From Ruania rhizosphaerae (GTDB lineage Bacteria; Actinomycetota; Actinomycetes; Actinomycetales; Beutenbergiaceae), in the NCBI RefSeq assembly GCF_009805705.1, contig NZ_VSMB01000014.1:1-64000 (forward strand): a DNA stretch of 64,000 bases, read 5' to 3'. Positions 1 through 7,323 of this stretch are shown here, in pieces. The notes beneath the pieces were generated by a model, which did not search any database, had not been told where the DNA came from, and saw only the letters and a list, made by a program, of their open reading frames with translations. How positions within the stretch are numbered: position 1 is the stretch's first letter; each line of letters begins with the position of its first letter. The position numbers were made by a program, and so were the translations under genes.

Positions 1-788
1 CGCAGCACCTCCGAGCCGCGCGACTTGCCAGCGTTGCCCGGGGTGTAGGCAGTCATTCCAGCCAGCACAGGGTTCCGCAGCAGATCCTCGACGGTCTTGT
101 ATCGCCAGCCCTCGCGCTTGCGGTGCGTCTGCGACGCCCGGGGGAGCGGCGCGTTCGATTCATTGAGCCACTGCACCACGCTGTAGATGGTGTCGCCCCG
201 CTGCGCGCGCTGAACCATGCCGCGCACGTACTCGATACGCTCCGGGTCTCGCGAAAGAACCTTGCCGTCGCCGTCGGGGTTCGGCACGTTGCGCCAGCCG
301 TACGGAACCGTCCCGCCCACCACACGCCCAGCCCGCAGCAGGTGGCCCCGTGCCGCCCGCACCCGGAGCGATATAGCCTCCGCCTCCATCTCGGCGAAGC
401 CCGCTATCAGCCCGGCGAACGTGCGCCCGGTGGCGGTGGTCATGTCCAGGCTGTCCTTGACGGCCACCAGCGCCCGGTCCTGCTCCTGCAGCGCGGCCAC
501 CGACGCCCAGAAGTCCGTGATGCGCCGCGCCAGCCGGTCCACCTTCCACACGATGACAACGTCGTACGGCTCAGGGCTGGCCAGCAGCGCCCGCCACCCC
601 TCGCGGTCCACAGGGCGGTTGGCCGTCGCGCTCACGCCCTCATCTGTGAAGGTGCCCACCACCTGCCAGCCCTGCGCGGCGGCGTACTGCTCGCCCGCCT
701 CAATCTGCCGCTCAATGCTGACCGACTCTTCGCTGGTGATGCTGATGCGGGCGTACACCACACAGCGGCGGGCGGCGCCCGGGCTCAT
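1..788 (-). CDS. Large serine recombinase/integrase of the left element (C-terminus outside window)
   Basis: The minus-strand frame stays open from ATG at 788 to the window edge, so about 262 residues are visible. The N-terminus contains VVYARIS, with the catalytic serine typical of resolvase/invertase enzymes, followed by VDRLARR and the FAEMEAEAIS region. From about residue 165 (GTVPYGW) it continues into a recombinase domain, which marks a large serine integrase rather than a short invertase. It should cut and join attP and the attB inside tadA. Its start overlaps the stop of the upstream small gene (ATGA). It is clearly different from the integrase at 45493-46962, so the two elements are unrelated insertions. 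Confidence 0.85.
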   Translation of the reverse strand, partial: MSPGAARRCVVYARISITSEESVSIERQIEAGEQYAAAQGWQVVGTFTDEGVSATANRPVDREGWRALLASPEPYDVVIVWKVDRLARRITDFWASVAALQEQDRALVAVKDSLDMTTATGRTFAGLIAGFAEMEAEAISLRVRAARGHLLRAGRVVGGTVPYGWRNVPNPDGDGKVLSRDPERIEYVRGMVQRAQRGDTIYSVVQWLNESNAPLPRASQTHRKREGWRYKTVEDLLRNPVLAGMTAYTPGNAGKSRGSEVL

Positions 789-970
789 GCCTCGCTCCTT
801 GCGTCGAGGTCCGCCTCGATGGTGTCCACGAGGCGCCGCCGCTCGGCGGCGGTGAGGTCCGCGTCGCGTGCTATTGCCATGGTCACCCCGAGAGCGTAGT
901 TCGTCAGCTCGCTGTACGTCCGGGCAGCAGCGGCGAGCGACTGCCAGTTGGCCACCATCGCCCCGGTCAC
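785..970 (-). CDS. Small protein coupled to left integrase
   Basis: About 61 residues from a GTG at 970 that overlaps the upstream stop (GTGA); an internal ATG at 958 is an alternative. The protein is helical and acidic at the C-terminus (RRRLVDTIEADLDARSEA). It has no family that I recognise. Tight overlap on both sides places it in one transcript with the integrase, so it may be an accessory or directionality factor, but this rests on position only. Confidence 0.5.
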   Translation of the reverse strand: MTGAMVANWQSLAAAARTYSELTNYALGVTMAIARDADLTAAERRRLVDTIEADLDARSEA

Positions 971-1266
971 CGGTTCGCCTCCGCCTGGATCTCCCGCTCG
1001 ACGGCGACCAGCGAGACCATCACCCAGCGGATGCGGCGCCCGGCACCCTTGCGGATGTACGCGTGGTTGGTCATGCGCGTCACGAGCTGCCCGGTCCGGG
1101 TCGGGCGCGGGGTGGCGAGGGTCTTGACCTCGTACCGCTTGCCCGAGGGCAGGTACACGGTGCAGATGTGCATGTCGCCTTCGCCGAAGGCGTCTGTGCG
1201 GATGACGGCCTCGATGCCGCGCTTGGTCGCCAGGTCGTAGAGCTCGGTCGCCTTGTTGGTGCTCAT
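967..1266 (-). CDS. Hypothetical protein next to element end
   Basis: 99 residues, starting with MSTNKATELYDLATKRG and preceded by a strong AAGGAGAGG ribosome-binding site 6 bases before the ATG. It is basic towards the C-terminus (KGAGRRIRWVM). It is the first gene inside the element and the start of the leftward small gene-small gene-integrase operon. I do not recognise a family. Confidence 0.6.
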   Translation of the reverse strand: MSTNKATELYDLATKRGIEAVIRTDAFGEGDMHICTVYLPSGKRYEVKTLATPRPTRTGQLVTRMTNHAYIRKGAGRRIRWVMVSLVAVEREIQAEANR

Positions 1267-1345
1267 GGTGCCCTCTCCTTAGGACGGTGGGGTTGGCGGC
1301 GCTAAATGTACTTGGAACCTTCAGGGCAACACCCAATCGGGGAAA
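1267..1345. other. Junction (attL/attR-type) of left element with tadA
   Basis: The element's promoter-proximal sequence ends here and tadA coding sequence begins in frame around 1322, giving QGNTQSGKTTMINAL. The N-terminal half of tadA is absent, so the crossover lies roughly between 1310 and 1345, inside the Walker A codons. The exact core cannot be fixed without the other end of the element. Confidence 0.5.
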
Positions 1346-1948
1346 ACCACCATGATCAACGCGCTTGGCGGGTCGATCCCAGCGAACGAGCATGTGATCA
1401 CATGCGAAGAGGTTTTCGAACTGCAGCTCGCAGGACGAGACGTGGTCTCGCTGCAGTGCCGGCAGCCCAATCTCGAGGGCACCGGCGAGATCCCGCTGCG
1501 GCGCCTTGTGAAAGAGGCGCTGCGCATGCGTCCGGACAGGCTCATCATCGGTGAGGTTCGCGAGGCCGAGTCTCTTGACATGTTGATCGCGTTGAATGCG
1601 GGTATCCCCGGCGCGTGCACGATCCATGCCAACTCGGCCCGGGACGCCGTCGTGAAGATGTGCACGTTGCCCTTGCTGGCCGGTGAAAACGTCTCGGACC
1701 GGTTCGTGGTGCCGACTGTCGCAGCAGCGTTCGACCTGGTGATTCACCTCGACCTCGACCACACCGGGCGACGGCAGGTGAGTGAGATCGTGGCGCTGTC
1801 CGGCCGTGTGGAGCAGGGCGTGGTGGAGGTGTCCACCGTCTTCGAACGTCGTGGGGGTGAGCTGGTCCGGGGCGACGGATTCCCGCCGCATCCCGAGCGC
1901 TTCGTGCGCGCGGGCTTTGACCTCACTGAGCTGCTGGCGAGGCGTTGA
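1322..1948 (+). pseudogene. tadA: tadA/cpaF pilus-assembly ATPase, 3' fragment cut by element
   Basis: About 208 codons of the C-terminal half of a TadA/CpaF type II/IV secretion ATPase. Visible motifs are Walker A (GNTQSGKTT at the very start), the Asp-box region (VITCEEVFELQL), the Walker B-type segment LRMRPDRLIIGEVREAES and the conserved GCTIHANSARDAV-like stretch (ACTIHANSARDAV). The N-terminal domain is missing because the left element sits at the Walker A codons. An internal ATG at 1352 could start a truncated polypeptide, but that would lack the P-loop. Excision of the element would restore the gene. It is followed by tadB 5 bases downstream. Confidence 0.85.
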
Positions 1949-1952
1949 GCGT

Positions 1953-2804
1953 ATGGGGACAGTAGCCGGCCTGCTGCTCGGTGCAGGGCTGCTCTGCATC
2001 TGGTGGTCGTGCTGGCCACGCGCGCAACGATCACCGTCGGCACGGACCAGCCGCGTGCAGGATCTCCTCGTCCAGGCGGGGATGCCGGGCGTCGGTCCGG
2101 GTGGCCTCGTCGCAGTCTCGCTGGCACTGGCCCTGGTGGTGCTCGGCGTCGTCTACGTCTTGACGACGTCCCTTCCGATTGCCGCTGCGTTCGCCGTGCT
2201 GGCCGGCCTGGGTCCGCAGACCTACGTGCGTGCCCGAGCCCGACGGCGCAGGGTCGCCCTGCGGGAGCTGTGGCCCGACGTCGTGGATGACCTCTCGTCA
2301 GCCATCCGAGCTGGTATGAGTCTGCCGGAGGCGCTGATCAGCCTGGCTGACCGGGGCCCGGAACAGTTGCGCGGCGAGTTCACATCCTTCGCCGAGGACT
2401 ACCGGGCGACGGGCCGGTTCGCCGACTCCCTGGACCGGTTGAAGGCGCGTCTGGCCGACCCGGTCGCGGATCGGCTCATCGAGGCACTGCGCCTGACACG
2501 CGAGGTCGGCGGCACGGACCTGGGGCGCCTGCTGCGCACCCTGTCGCAGTTCCTGCGCGAAGATCTCCGGGCGCGCGGTGAGCTGGAGGCGCGGCAGTCC
2601 TGGACCGTCAACGGTGCCCGGCTCGCAGCAGCGTCGCCGTGGCTGATCCTCGCCATGCTCAGCACCAGGCCGCAGACGACCGACGCCTTCAGTTCACCGC
2701 TCGGCGCCGTGGTCTTGCTGCTCGGCGGGCTCGCATGTGCGGGCGCCTATCTGCTGATGGTGCGCATCGGCCGACTCCCCGAGGACCAACGGGTGATGCG
2801 GTGA
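1953..2804 (+). CDS. tadB: TadB-like inner-membrane platform protein
   Basis: 283 residues with a type II secretion F domain. There is a TM segment at the N-terminus, a TM pair around residues 50-90, a cytoplasmic helical domain (LWPDVVDDLSSAIRAGMSLPEALISLADRGP) and a C-terminal TM. It pairs with TadC as the platform that couples the TadA ATPase to Flp pilin assembly. Start ATG at 1953 lies just after the tadA stop, and its stop overlaps the tadC ATG (TGATG). It is intact even though both its upstream ATPase gene and the downstream pilin gene are interrupted. Confidence 0.85.
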   Translation: MGTVAGLLLGAGLLCIWWSCWPRAQRSPSARTSRVQDLLVQAGMPGVGPGGLVAVSLALALVVLGVVYVLTTSLPIAAAFAVLAGLGPQTYVRARARRRRVALRELWPDVVDDLSSAIRAGMSLPEALISLADRGPEQLRGEFTSFAEDYRATGRFADSLDRLKARLADPVADRLIEALRLTREVGGTDLGRLLRTLSQFLREDLRARGELEARQSWTVNGARLAAASPWLILAMLSTRPQTTDAFSSPLGAVVLLLGGLACAGAYLLMVRIGRLPEDQRVMR

Positions 2805-3736
2805 TGTTCGGACACCTCTCACTGACCGGGGCGGGCATCGGCATGATGTTCGGCCTGGGTTGCTGCCTGGTGGTGTGGCGCCTCGCCGCGCGGCGGGTAC
2901 GACTCATCGACCGGGTCTCACCCTATCTGCGCGACCAGGTAGGCACGTCCCGCCTGCTCGAAGCTCCGGCGACTCACACGCCCTTCCCCACCGTGGAACG
3001 CATGCTCCGCCCAGTGATCGGCGATGCCGCGGCGTTCTTCGAACGTCTTGGGAGTACAACGATCAGTATCCGGCGCCGCCTCGTGCGGGCCGGTCATCCG
3101 ATGACGGTGGAGCAGTTCCGGACCGAGCAGGTGATCTGGTGTGCGCTGGGACTCGCTGCGGGACTGCTGTTCTCCTTCGTGCTGGCCGCCGCCCGAGGGA
3201 CATCGGTTGCCGCGTTGGTGGTGCTCGTCGCTCTCGCCGGCCTGGCCGGCGTCCTTGCCCGCGACTACATGCTCACCCGCCAGGTCCAGGCTCGGGAGAA
3301 GCGCATCGTGAGCGAATTCCCCACGATCGCCGAGCTCCTCGCCCTGGCGGTAGGGGCCGGAGAGGCGCCGGTGTCAGCCCTCGATCGGGTGGCGCGAAGC
3401 ACGCGCGGTGAGCTCTCCGGTGAGCTGACTCGCACGCTCGCCGACGTCCGTTCCGGGCGTAGCCTCACCGACGCGCTCGAGGGGCTGTCGCAACGGACGG
3501 ACCTGCCGGGTATCGCACGCTTCGCCGAAGGCGTGGCGACGGCGGTCGATCGGGGAACGCCGCTGGCCGATGTTCTCAGAGCCCAAGCCCAGGACGCCCG
3601 CCGGGTGGGGCACCGAGCGCTGATGGAGGAGGGCGGCAAGCGGGAGATCGCAATGATGGTGCCCGTGGTTTTCCTGCTGCTACCCATCTCGGTGGTGTTC
3701 GCCGTGTTCCCGGGCTTGGCGGTGCTCTCCCTATGA
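2804..3736 (+). CDS. tadC: TadC-like inner-membrane platform protein
   Basis: 310 residues, second type II secretion F-domain protein. N-terminal TM at about residues 8-26, central TM pair around 120-160, cytoplasmic F domain (FPTIAELLALAVGAGEAPVSALDRVA) and C-terminal hydrophobic segment (IAMMVPVVFLLLPISVVFAVFPG). It overlaps tadB upstream and the pilin-like gene downstream (ATGA at 3733), so the whole cluster is one translationally coupled operon in the uninterrupted state. Confidence 0.85.
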   Translation: MFGHLSLTGAGIGMMFGLGCCLVVWRLAARRVRLIDRVSPYLRDQVGTSRLLEAPATHTPFPTVERMLRPVIGDAAAFFERLGSTTISIRRRLVRAGHPMTVEQFRTEQVIWCALGLAAGLLFSFVLAAARGTSVAALVVLVALAGLAGVLARDYMLTRQVQAREKRIVSEFPTIAELLALAVGAGEAPVSALDRVARSTRGELSGELTRTLADVRSGRSLTDALEGLSQRTDLPGIARFAEGVATAVDRGTPLADVLRAQAQDARRVGHRALMEEGGKREIAMMVPVVFLLLPISVVFAVFPGLAVLSL

Positions 3737-3900
3737 CCTGTACGAACCGATCCGAGACGACGAGAGATGACGCGCACGAGGCGAAGGAGACGATGATGCG
3801 ACGCAGGCTGATCCACTGGCGGAGGCAGGTGGCTGCACGCTTGTACGAAGCCCCGGAGCGGGGCGATGTGCCCGGCTGGGTTTTGGTAACTCTCATGACT
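3733..3900 (+). pseudogene. Small pilin-like tad gene, 5' part split by prophage
   Basis: The first 56 codons of a short actinobacterial tad-locus protein, ending in GDVPGWVLVTLMT where the hydrophobic helix begins. After ACT at 3898-3900 the frame enters prophage DNA and reads nonsense to a stop at 3948. Joined to 47697-47786 it gives an 85-residue protein with one helix (GWVLVTLMTAGLVVLIWALAG), the right size and position for a Flp-like pilin or a small pilin partner. The true start may be MMRRRLIHWRRQ at 3793. Confidence 0.85.
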
Positions 3901-3923
3901 AGTGCCTCATCTCACCCGGGTGG
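3892..3923. other. attL: attL: core CTCATGACT plus phage arm
   Basis: The host half (pilin-like gene codons) ends and the phage half begins here. The phage arm CTCACCCGGG at 3911-3920 is the exact reverse complement of CCCGGGTGAG at 47661-47670. When the ends are joined, the two arms lie 18-27 bases on either side of the dinucleotide CT (3892-3893 = 47688-47689), as expected for a serine-integrase attP. Confidence 0.85.
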
Positions 3924-3944
3924 AGAGGTCCGACCGCTCGCGCC

Positions 3945-4355
3945 ATGATGGTGGCCATGCCGAGGGTGTGTGCTGTGATCGGGTGCGAGAGCCCCGTGAA
4001 GAACCGCAGCCTGTGCTCGTTGCACTACTCCCGCACCCTGTACGGGCGCCCGCTGTTGGGTCCGTCGCTGATGCGCGAGGGAGCGTGCCGTATGTGCGGG
4101 GCCACGTGGTGTGTCCTGCCCGGCAAGCGGCAGCCGAAACTGTGCGGGTCCAAGACGTGTCTGCGGTTAGCGATGATCGCTGAGGCGCGGGTGCGTACGC
4201 GGGAGCGTGACGAGCGGATCGTCGAGCTCATGCGGGCCGGCTGGAAGGTGGATGCGGTGGCCGAGGAGGTGGGGTCGACGCCGTCGACGGTCAGCCGGAT
4301 CGCACGGCAGTCAGGGTTGCGGCGGTACCCGTACGCTCCACGTCGCCGGCACTGA
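3945..4355 (+). CDS. Zinc-finger and HTH protein at prophage left end
   Basis: 136 residues (or 132 from the ATG at 3957). The N-terminal half has two cysteine clusters (CAVIGC..C..H and CRMCGATWC....CGSKTC) that could bind two zinc ions. The C-terminal half is a helix-turn-helix (RIVELMRAGWKVDAVAEEVGS followed by STVSRIARQSGL), similar to HTH_38/Hin-type DNA-binding segments. It is the only rightward gene near attL and faces the converging lytic operon. It could be a transcription factor or a lysogeny-expressed regulator; no catalytic recombinase domain is present. Confidence 0.65.
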   Translation: MMVAMPRVCAVIGCESPVKNRSLCSLHYSRTLYGRPLLGPSLMREGACRMCGATWCVLPGKRQPKLCGSKTCLRLAMIAEARVRTRERDERIVELMRAGWKVDAVAEEVGSTPSTVSRIARQSGLRRYPYAPRRRH

Positions 4356-4593
4356 CCCACGCCCCGATCGTCCGCCGGCGATCGTCGAGGATCCGCACCA
4401 GCACGTCACCGCGGACTGTCCACCGCGTCGCCACCGTGCGCAGCTGCTCGGCACCGTCGACCGCCCACACGATCGTGGCCACCACCGGCACCGGCGGGGT
4501 GAGGCGGCACTGTACCCGCCGAGCCGGCACCGGGCGCGCGTTGAGGATCGGCTGGGTGCGGTCCGCGAGCTGCCACCACGACTCCACGGTCAT
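4291..4593 (-). CDS. Hypothetical phage protein
   Basis: About 100 residues from ATG at 4593 (MTVESWWQLADRTQPILNARP), rich in beta-prone and Arg/Val residues. It is the last gene of the leftward operon and its 3' end overlaps the converging gene at 3945-4355 by about 65 bases. A GTG at 4623 is an alternative start. No family recognised; the call rests on position and an uninterrupted frame. Confidence 0.45.
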   Translation of the reverse strand: MTVESWWQLADRTQPILNARPVPARRVQCRLTPPVPVVATIVWAVDGAEQLRTVATRWTVRGDVLVRILDDRRRTIGAWVSAGDVERTGTAATLTAVRSG

Positions 4594-4634
4594 GAGAGGG
4601 AGTCTCGCGCCAGGGGGTGACACTCCACGCTCAC

Positions 4635-4853
4635 TCAGGACAGGCTGAGTAGGTAGTCCAGAAGAGCCTGCAGGCCGGGCAGGATCTTCAGCAGCACGAG
4701 CATCACGCGGGCGGCCAGGCCGTCGATCCGCTCGGAGAGCGTGGGGCGCTCCCGGGATACCTCACAGCGAGCGCTGAGCTGGAAAGACCGGCCCTCCTCG
4801 CTGGTGCTGTGGACATGGAGCAGGACCAGGGACTTCGACTTCTCGGTTGACAT
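4635..4853 (-). CDS. Small protein with C-terminal hydrophobic helix
   Basis: 72 residues. The N-terminal half is polar (MSTEKSKSLVLLHVHSTSEE) and the C-terminal 25 residues are hydrophobic (VMLVLLKILPGLQALLDYLLS), so it may be membrane-associated. It lies just downstream of the holin in the lysis region. It could be an additional lysis factor, but I recognise no family. Confidence 0.5.
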   Translation of the reverse strand: MSTEKSKSLVLLHVHSTSEEGRSFQLSARCEVSRERPTLSERIDGLAARVMLVLLKILPGLQALLDYLLSLS

Positions 4854-4921
4854 GCGATGAACTTGGCATTCCGGATCTCCTACCGTCCCGTCCTGGTTGC
4901 GCATGCCCCCGACGCACGAAA

Positions 4922-4957
4922 TCGCCCCCACCCAGCCATCAGGCCAGGTGGGGGCGA
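4922..4957 (-). terminator. Hairpin upstream of the last small lysis-region genes
   Basis: Perfect 11-bp stem TCGCCCCCACC / GGTGGGGGCGA around a 14-base loop, between the holin stop (4976) and the next gene start (4853). It lacks a clear U tract on the minus strand, so it may terminate weakly or stabilise the lysis transcript. Confidence 0.5.
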
Positions 4958-4975
4958 ATGCGCACCGGAGGTTCG

Positions 4976-5386
4976 CTACTCCTCGAGCAGTTCTTCGGTC
5001 GCCGACTCCGGCAGGTAACCGATCAGCGTCCGGATGAGCGTCACGGCTGCAGTACCAGCGGCGGTGACGGCGATGTCGTGCCAGGCAGCGTCCTGGATCA
5101 GCGTCACCGATGCCACCCCGGCTGCGACAGTCTGACCCAGGGTGCGTGCCACCCGGTACACCGCTGCCTTCCACGCCGGCACCTGGGTGCCGGTGAGTTC
5201 GGGCATTCGGAACAGTGCGGTGGCGAACGACGCGACAGCGACGGCACCGAGGAGGCCGCCGGCGTAGGCGAGCTCCACGTTGCCGGTGCCGATCTGCGAC
5301 GCCAGCGGGATGAGCGCGGCGAGGACGGTGTACAGGACGCGCCACCCGGTGGCCTTCCACCAGGCGCCGGTGAACAACGGAGTCAT
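4976..5386 (-). CDS. Putative holin (r1t-like)
   Basis: 136 residues from ATG at 5386 (MTPLFTGAWWKATGWRVLYT). It has two or three hydrophobic segments: residues ~14-32 (VLYTVLAALIPLASQIG), ~38-55 (LAYAGGLLGAVAVASFAT) and a helix near 85-95, and an acidic C-terminus ESATEELLEE. This layout matches actinophage r1t-type holins, which permeabilise the membrane so the amidase can reach the wall. It follows the endolysin gene with a 41-base gap. An in-frame start at 5431 would add 15 polar residues and is less likely. Confidence 0.8.
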   Translation of the reverse strand: MTPLFTGAWWKATGWRVLYTVLAALIPLASQIGTGNVELAYAGGLLGAVAVASFATALFRMPELTGTQVPAWKAAVYRVARTLGQTVAAGVASVTLIQDAAWHDIAVTAAGTAAVTLIRTLIGYLPESATEELLEE

Positions 5387-5427
5387 AAGGATTCCCTTCT
5401 GTGTGCGCGCGTGGCGCGGGGTTGGCT

Positions 5428-6414
5428 TCATAGGTACTTGCGCTGCTGGTTGAGGTAGGACTGCAGCGCCTTCACGCTCATCGGTCCGAGCCAGCCGTCG
5501 ATCCGGCCGGAGTACAGGCCCTTGGAGCGCAGGAACGACTGCAGCGCCTTGCGGGTCATCGGGCCGCGGATGCCGTCAATGCGGCCCTTGTAGAACCCGA
5601 GGTCGCGCAGCCACTCCTGCTCAGCCCTGATGGACAGGGACCCGAAGTCGCCGTCAATGTCGCCGTGGTAGTAGTCCACCTCGGGGGCGTCCAGGAGGAT
5701 CTGGTACGCCGTGGCGGTGACCGGACCGAAGTCGCCGTCGCGGCGGAGCTTGGCGTACTTACGGCTCTTGCGCGGGGTCTTCTTGCCTGATCCGGTGACC
5801 GGCGCAGGCTTCTGCTTCGGCGGCCTCTTGACCGGCACGCCCTCGATGTAGTCCTGCGCCAGGTCGAAGATCTCGTCCAGCTGGTCGATGAACGCATCGG
5901 TTGGGCAGGTCTTGCCGAAGACGGTCGACCAACGCTGCCCGGTCTGATACCCGGACCAAGTCTTCCGGTTGGCCTTGTCGAACGCGCCGAAGTTGCCCTT
6001 GCAGCCGAGGCGGTGCCAGGCCAGACCGGTCGTGTCGTTGTAGCTGGCGATCCGGTTCGGCACCCCATGTTCGGTGACCAGGTGTGCGAATGCTCGGGCG
6101 TCGTTGTCGATCTGGTTGCCGCTCATCCGGTCGCCCGGGCGGCCCTGGTGCTCGACAGCGAAGGTCTTGCCGTTGCCGTCGAGGTCGGCATAGGCCTTGC
6201 GGTGGATCTCCTGGTGCTGCCGCATTGCCTCGTCCAACGGGTTGTACGCGTGGGCGTACGTCCTCCCTGGACCTTTGCCGGGACCGTAGATGTCGTCGGC
6301 GTCGGTGACGGCCATGTGCACCGTCATCCGCACCGGCCGGTTGGACAGCAGGGACCGCTTACTGATCGGGTCCCAGACGGCGCCGGGTAGGCGCCCCTTC
6401 TTGAGCGTGACCAT
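5428..6414 (-). CDS. Endolysin: N-acetylmuramoyl-L-alanine amidase with C-terminal binding repeats
   Basis: 328 residues. The N-terminal 190 residues are an Amidase_2-type domain; H33 (VHMAVT), E88 (FAVEHQG), H134 (LAWHRLG) and C170 (GKTCPTD) fit the zinc-ligand and catalytic positions. After a Lys/Pro linker (about 195-220) come peptidoglycan-binding-like repeats (RRDGDFGPVT, DIDGDFGSLS, RIDGIRGPMT, RIDGWLGPMS). The enzyme should cleave the muramoyl-alanine bond in the host wall. It has no signal peptide, so release depends on the adjacent holin. Confidence 0.9.
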   Translation of the reverse strand: MVTLKKGRLPGAVWDPISKRSLLSNRPVRMTVHMAVTDADDIYGPGKGPGRTYAHAYNPLDEAMRQHQEIHRKAYADLDGNGKTFAVEHQGRPGDRMSGNQIDNDARAFAHLVTEHGVPNRIASYNDTTGLAWHRLGCKGNFGAFDKANRKTWSGYQTGQRWSTVFGKTCPTDAFIDQLDEIFDLAQDYIEGVPVKRPPKQKPAPVTGSGKKTPRKSRKYAKLRRDGDFGPVTATAYQILLDAPEVDYYHGDIDGDFGSLSIRAEQEWLRDLGFYKGRIDGIRGPMTRKALQSFLRSKGLYSGRIDGWLGPMSVKALQSYLNQQRKYL

Positions 6415-6439
6415 GCTTGGATGCCTCCTGGCATGCGAA

Positions 6440-6461
6440 AGCCCCGCGCTCTGGCGGGGCT
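6440..6461 (-). terminator. Intrinsic-terminator-like hairpin before endolysin
   Basis: Stem AGCCCCGC / GCGGGGCT with a 6-base loop; on the minus strand it is followed by TTTCGC. It lies between the 6480-6812 gene and the endolysin. The same hairpin-plus-TTTCGCATG arrangement occurs at 25699-25724. Confidence 0.55.
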
Positions 6462-6479
6462 CGGGTGGGGGTGTCGGGG

Positions 6480-6812
6480 TCAGGCGCCCTGGGGGCGCGC
6501 GGGCGGCGGGGGTTCTCTTCGTGCCCAGATGTGCGCCTCCAGGACGTCGATATGGTCACCTTGGGCGCGGATGAGGACAGCGTCGGCGCGGCGGGCCGTC
6601 CAGAGTCGGTCGATCTCGCCCTGCATGCTCGCCTGCCTGGTCTCGCTGTCACGCAGGCGGGTCTGCAGGATCTCGACGTGCTGCATGATCGCTGAGGCGC
6701 GGTCGCGTTTCGTCTCACGGCTGTGGACCAGGGCGGCGCCGACGATGACGCCGACCACTCCGATAGCGGCGGCGACGATGGTTGCGATCGCCGCAGGGGG
6801 TAGGGCGGTCAT
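6480..6812 (-). CDS. Membrane-anchored coiled-coil protein (lysis region)
   Basis: 110 residues with one N-terminal TM helix (IATIVAAAIGVVGVIVGAALV, first 20 residues shown in part) followed by a charged coiled coil (REHE.. IMQHVEILQTRLRDSETRQ) and a Pro-rich tail. One TM plus coiled coil is typical of phage spanin-like or second-holin proteins of actinophages, next to the lysin. Its start codon region (6782-6812) is antisense to the spurious upstream part of the silent fibre cassette. Confidence 0.6.
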   Translation of the reverse strand: MTALPPAAIATIVAAAIGVVGVIVGAALVHSRETKRDRASAIMQHVEILQTRLRDSETRQASMQGEIDRLWTARRADAVLIRAQGDHIDVLEAHIWARREPPPPARPQGA

Positions 6813-6840
6813 ACGACTCCTCGGAGGTCGGGGCCGATAG

Positions 6841-6865
6841 GTGGATTTACGTCAACGGGGACTGG
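6841..6865 (+). repeat. Inverted repeat, left copy, of invertible tail-fibre segment
   Basis: 25-bp sequence starting GTGGATTTAC and ending GGGGACTGG. It is the reverse complement of 7705-7729 with a single mismatch (C/T, synonymous Asp codon). It encodes WIYVNGDW in frame with the silent cassette that follows. Confidence 0.9.
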
Positions 6866-7288
6866 AGGGCGCAGAACGCCACCGCCGTGGCTGCCCGTCG
6901 AGAGGGAGGAACGGGCACCGTTTCGATCCCGGAGGGCGGTCCGCACACCATCAGCGCCGGCACGGTGCAATACATGCACGGCGGCATCACGGCCGGGGCC
7001 AACGGCTTCTATGTCCCAGTCGACGGCATCTACATGGTCTCTGGCAGCATCCGTCTCGACCTGACCCCACCCCACGAGTTCCAGCTCCGGATCGTGGTGG
7101 GCGGAGTGGGCACGGTCATCGATCAGAGCGGATGGGAAACCCGGTACCTCGCAACCGCCACGACAGTTCAGATCGCTGCCGGACAGGACATCTTCCTACA
7201 GGTCTGGAACAACGGCACTGATCCAGTCGACATGCTGGACGGGATCGGTGCTCCGCATCTGGCCGTAGCGCTCATCGCGCGGACGTGA
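6842..7288 (+). CDS. Silent alternative C-terminal cassette of the tail fibre
   Basis: 148 codons beginning WIYVNGDWRAQNATAV and ending at TGA 7288. It is predicted to fold as beta structure (repeated short strands such as GFYVPVDGIYMVSGSIRLDL, cut here at 20). It has no ribosome-binding site or plausible start; the open frame upstream (6782-6841) is only antisense to the neighbouring gene. The first eight residues equal residues 70-77 of the fibre gene on the other strand, and inversion between the two repeats would fuse this cassette in frame to that gene's N-terminus. It is thus a stored second receptor-binding tip. Confidence 0.85.
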   Translation, partial: WIYVNGDWRAQNATAVAARREGGTGTVSIPEGGPHTISAGTVQYMHGGITAGANGFYVPVDGIYMVSGSIRLDLTPPHEFQLRIVVGGVGTVIDQSGWETRYLATATTVQIAAGQDIFLQVWNNGTDPVDMLDGIGAPHLAVALIART

Positions 7289-7323
7289 CGCCTCAGTGAC
7301 TCAGGGACACATCGGGTGACGGG

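Larger units (their letters stand above)
1..1330. mobile_element. Right end of a first integrated element (serine-integrase type)
   Basis: This is the end of an element that continues beyond the left edge. A leftward operon of two small genes and a large serine integrase abuts a tadA gene that begins abruptly at its Walker A codons near 1322. An integrase at the tip of the element next to a broken host gene is the usual layout for a prophage or integrative element. The element's other end, its size and its cargo cannot be seen. Confidence 0.75.

Noticed and set aside
785-1999. 404-codon minus-strand frame spanning the tadA junction
   Set aside because: It runs antisense through tadA and across the element border; only its end (785-970) is coding, as a separate small gene.
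6782-6841. Possible start of the plus-strand fibre cassette as an independent gene
   Set aside because: The stretch is antisense to the 6480-6812 gene, has no good ribosome-binding site and encodes nothing fibre-like before WIYVNGDW.
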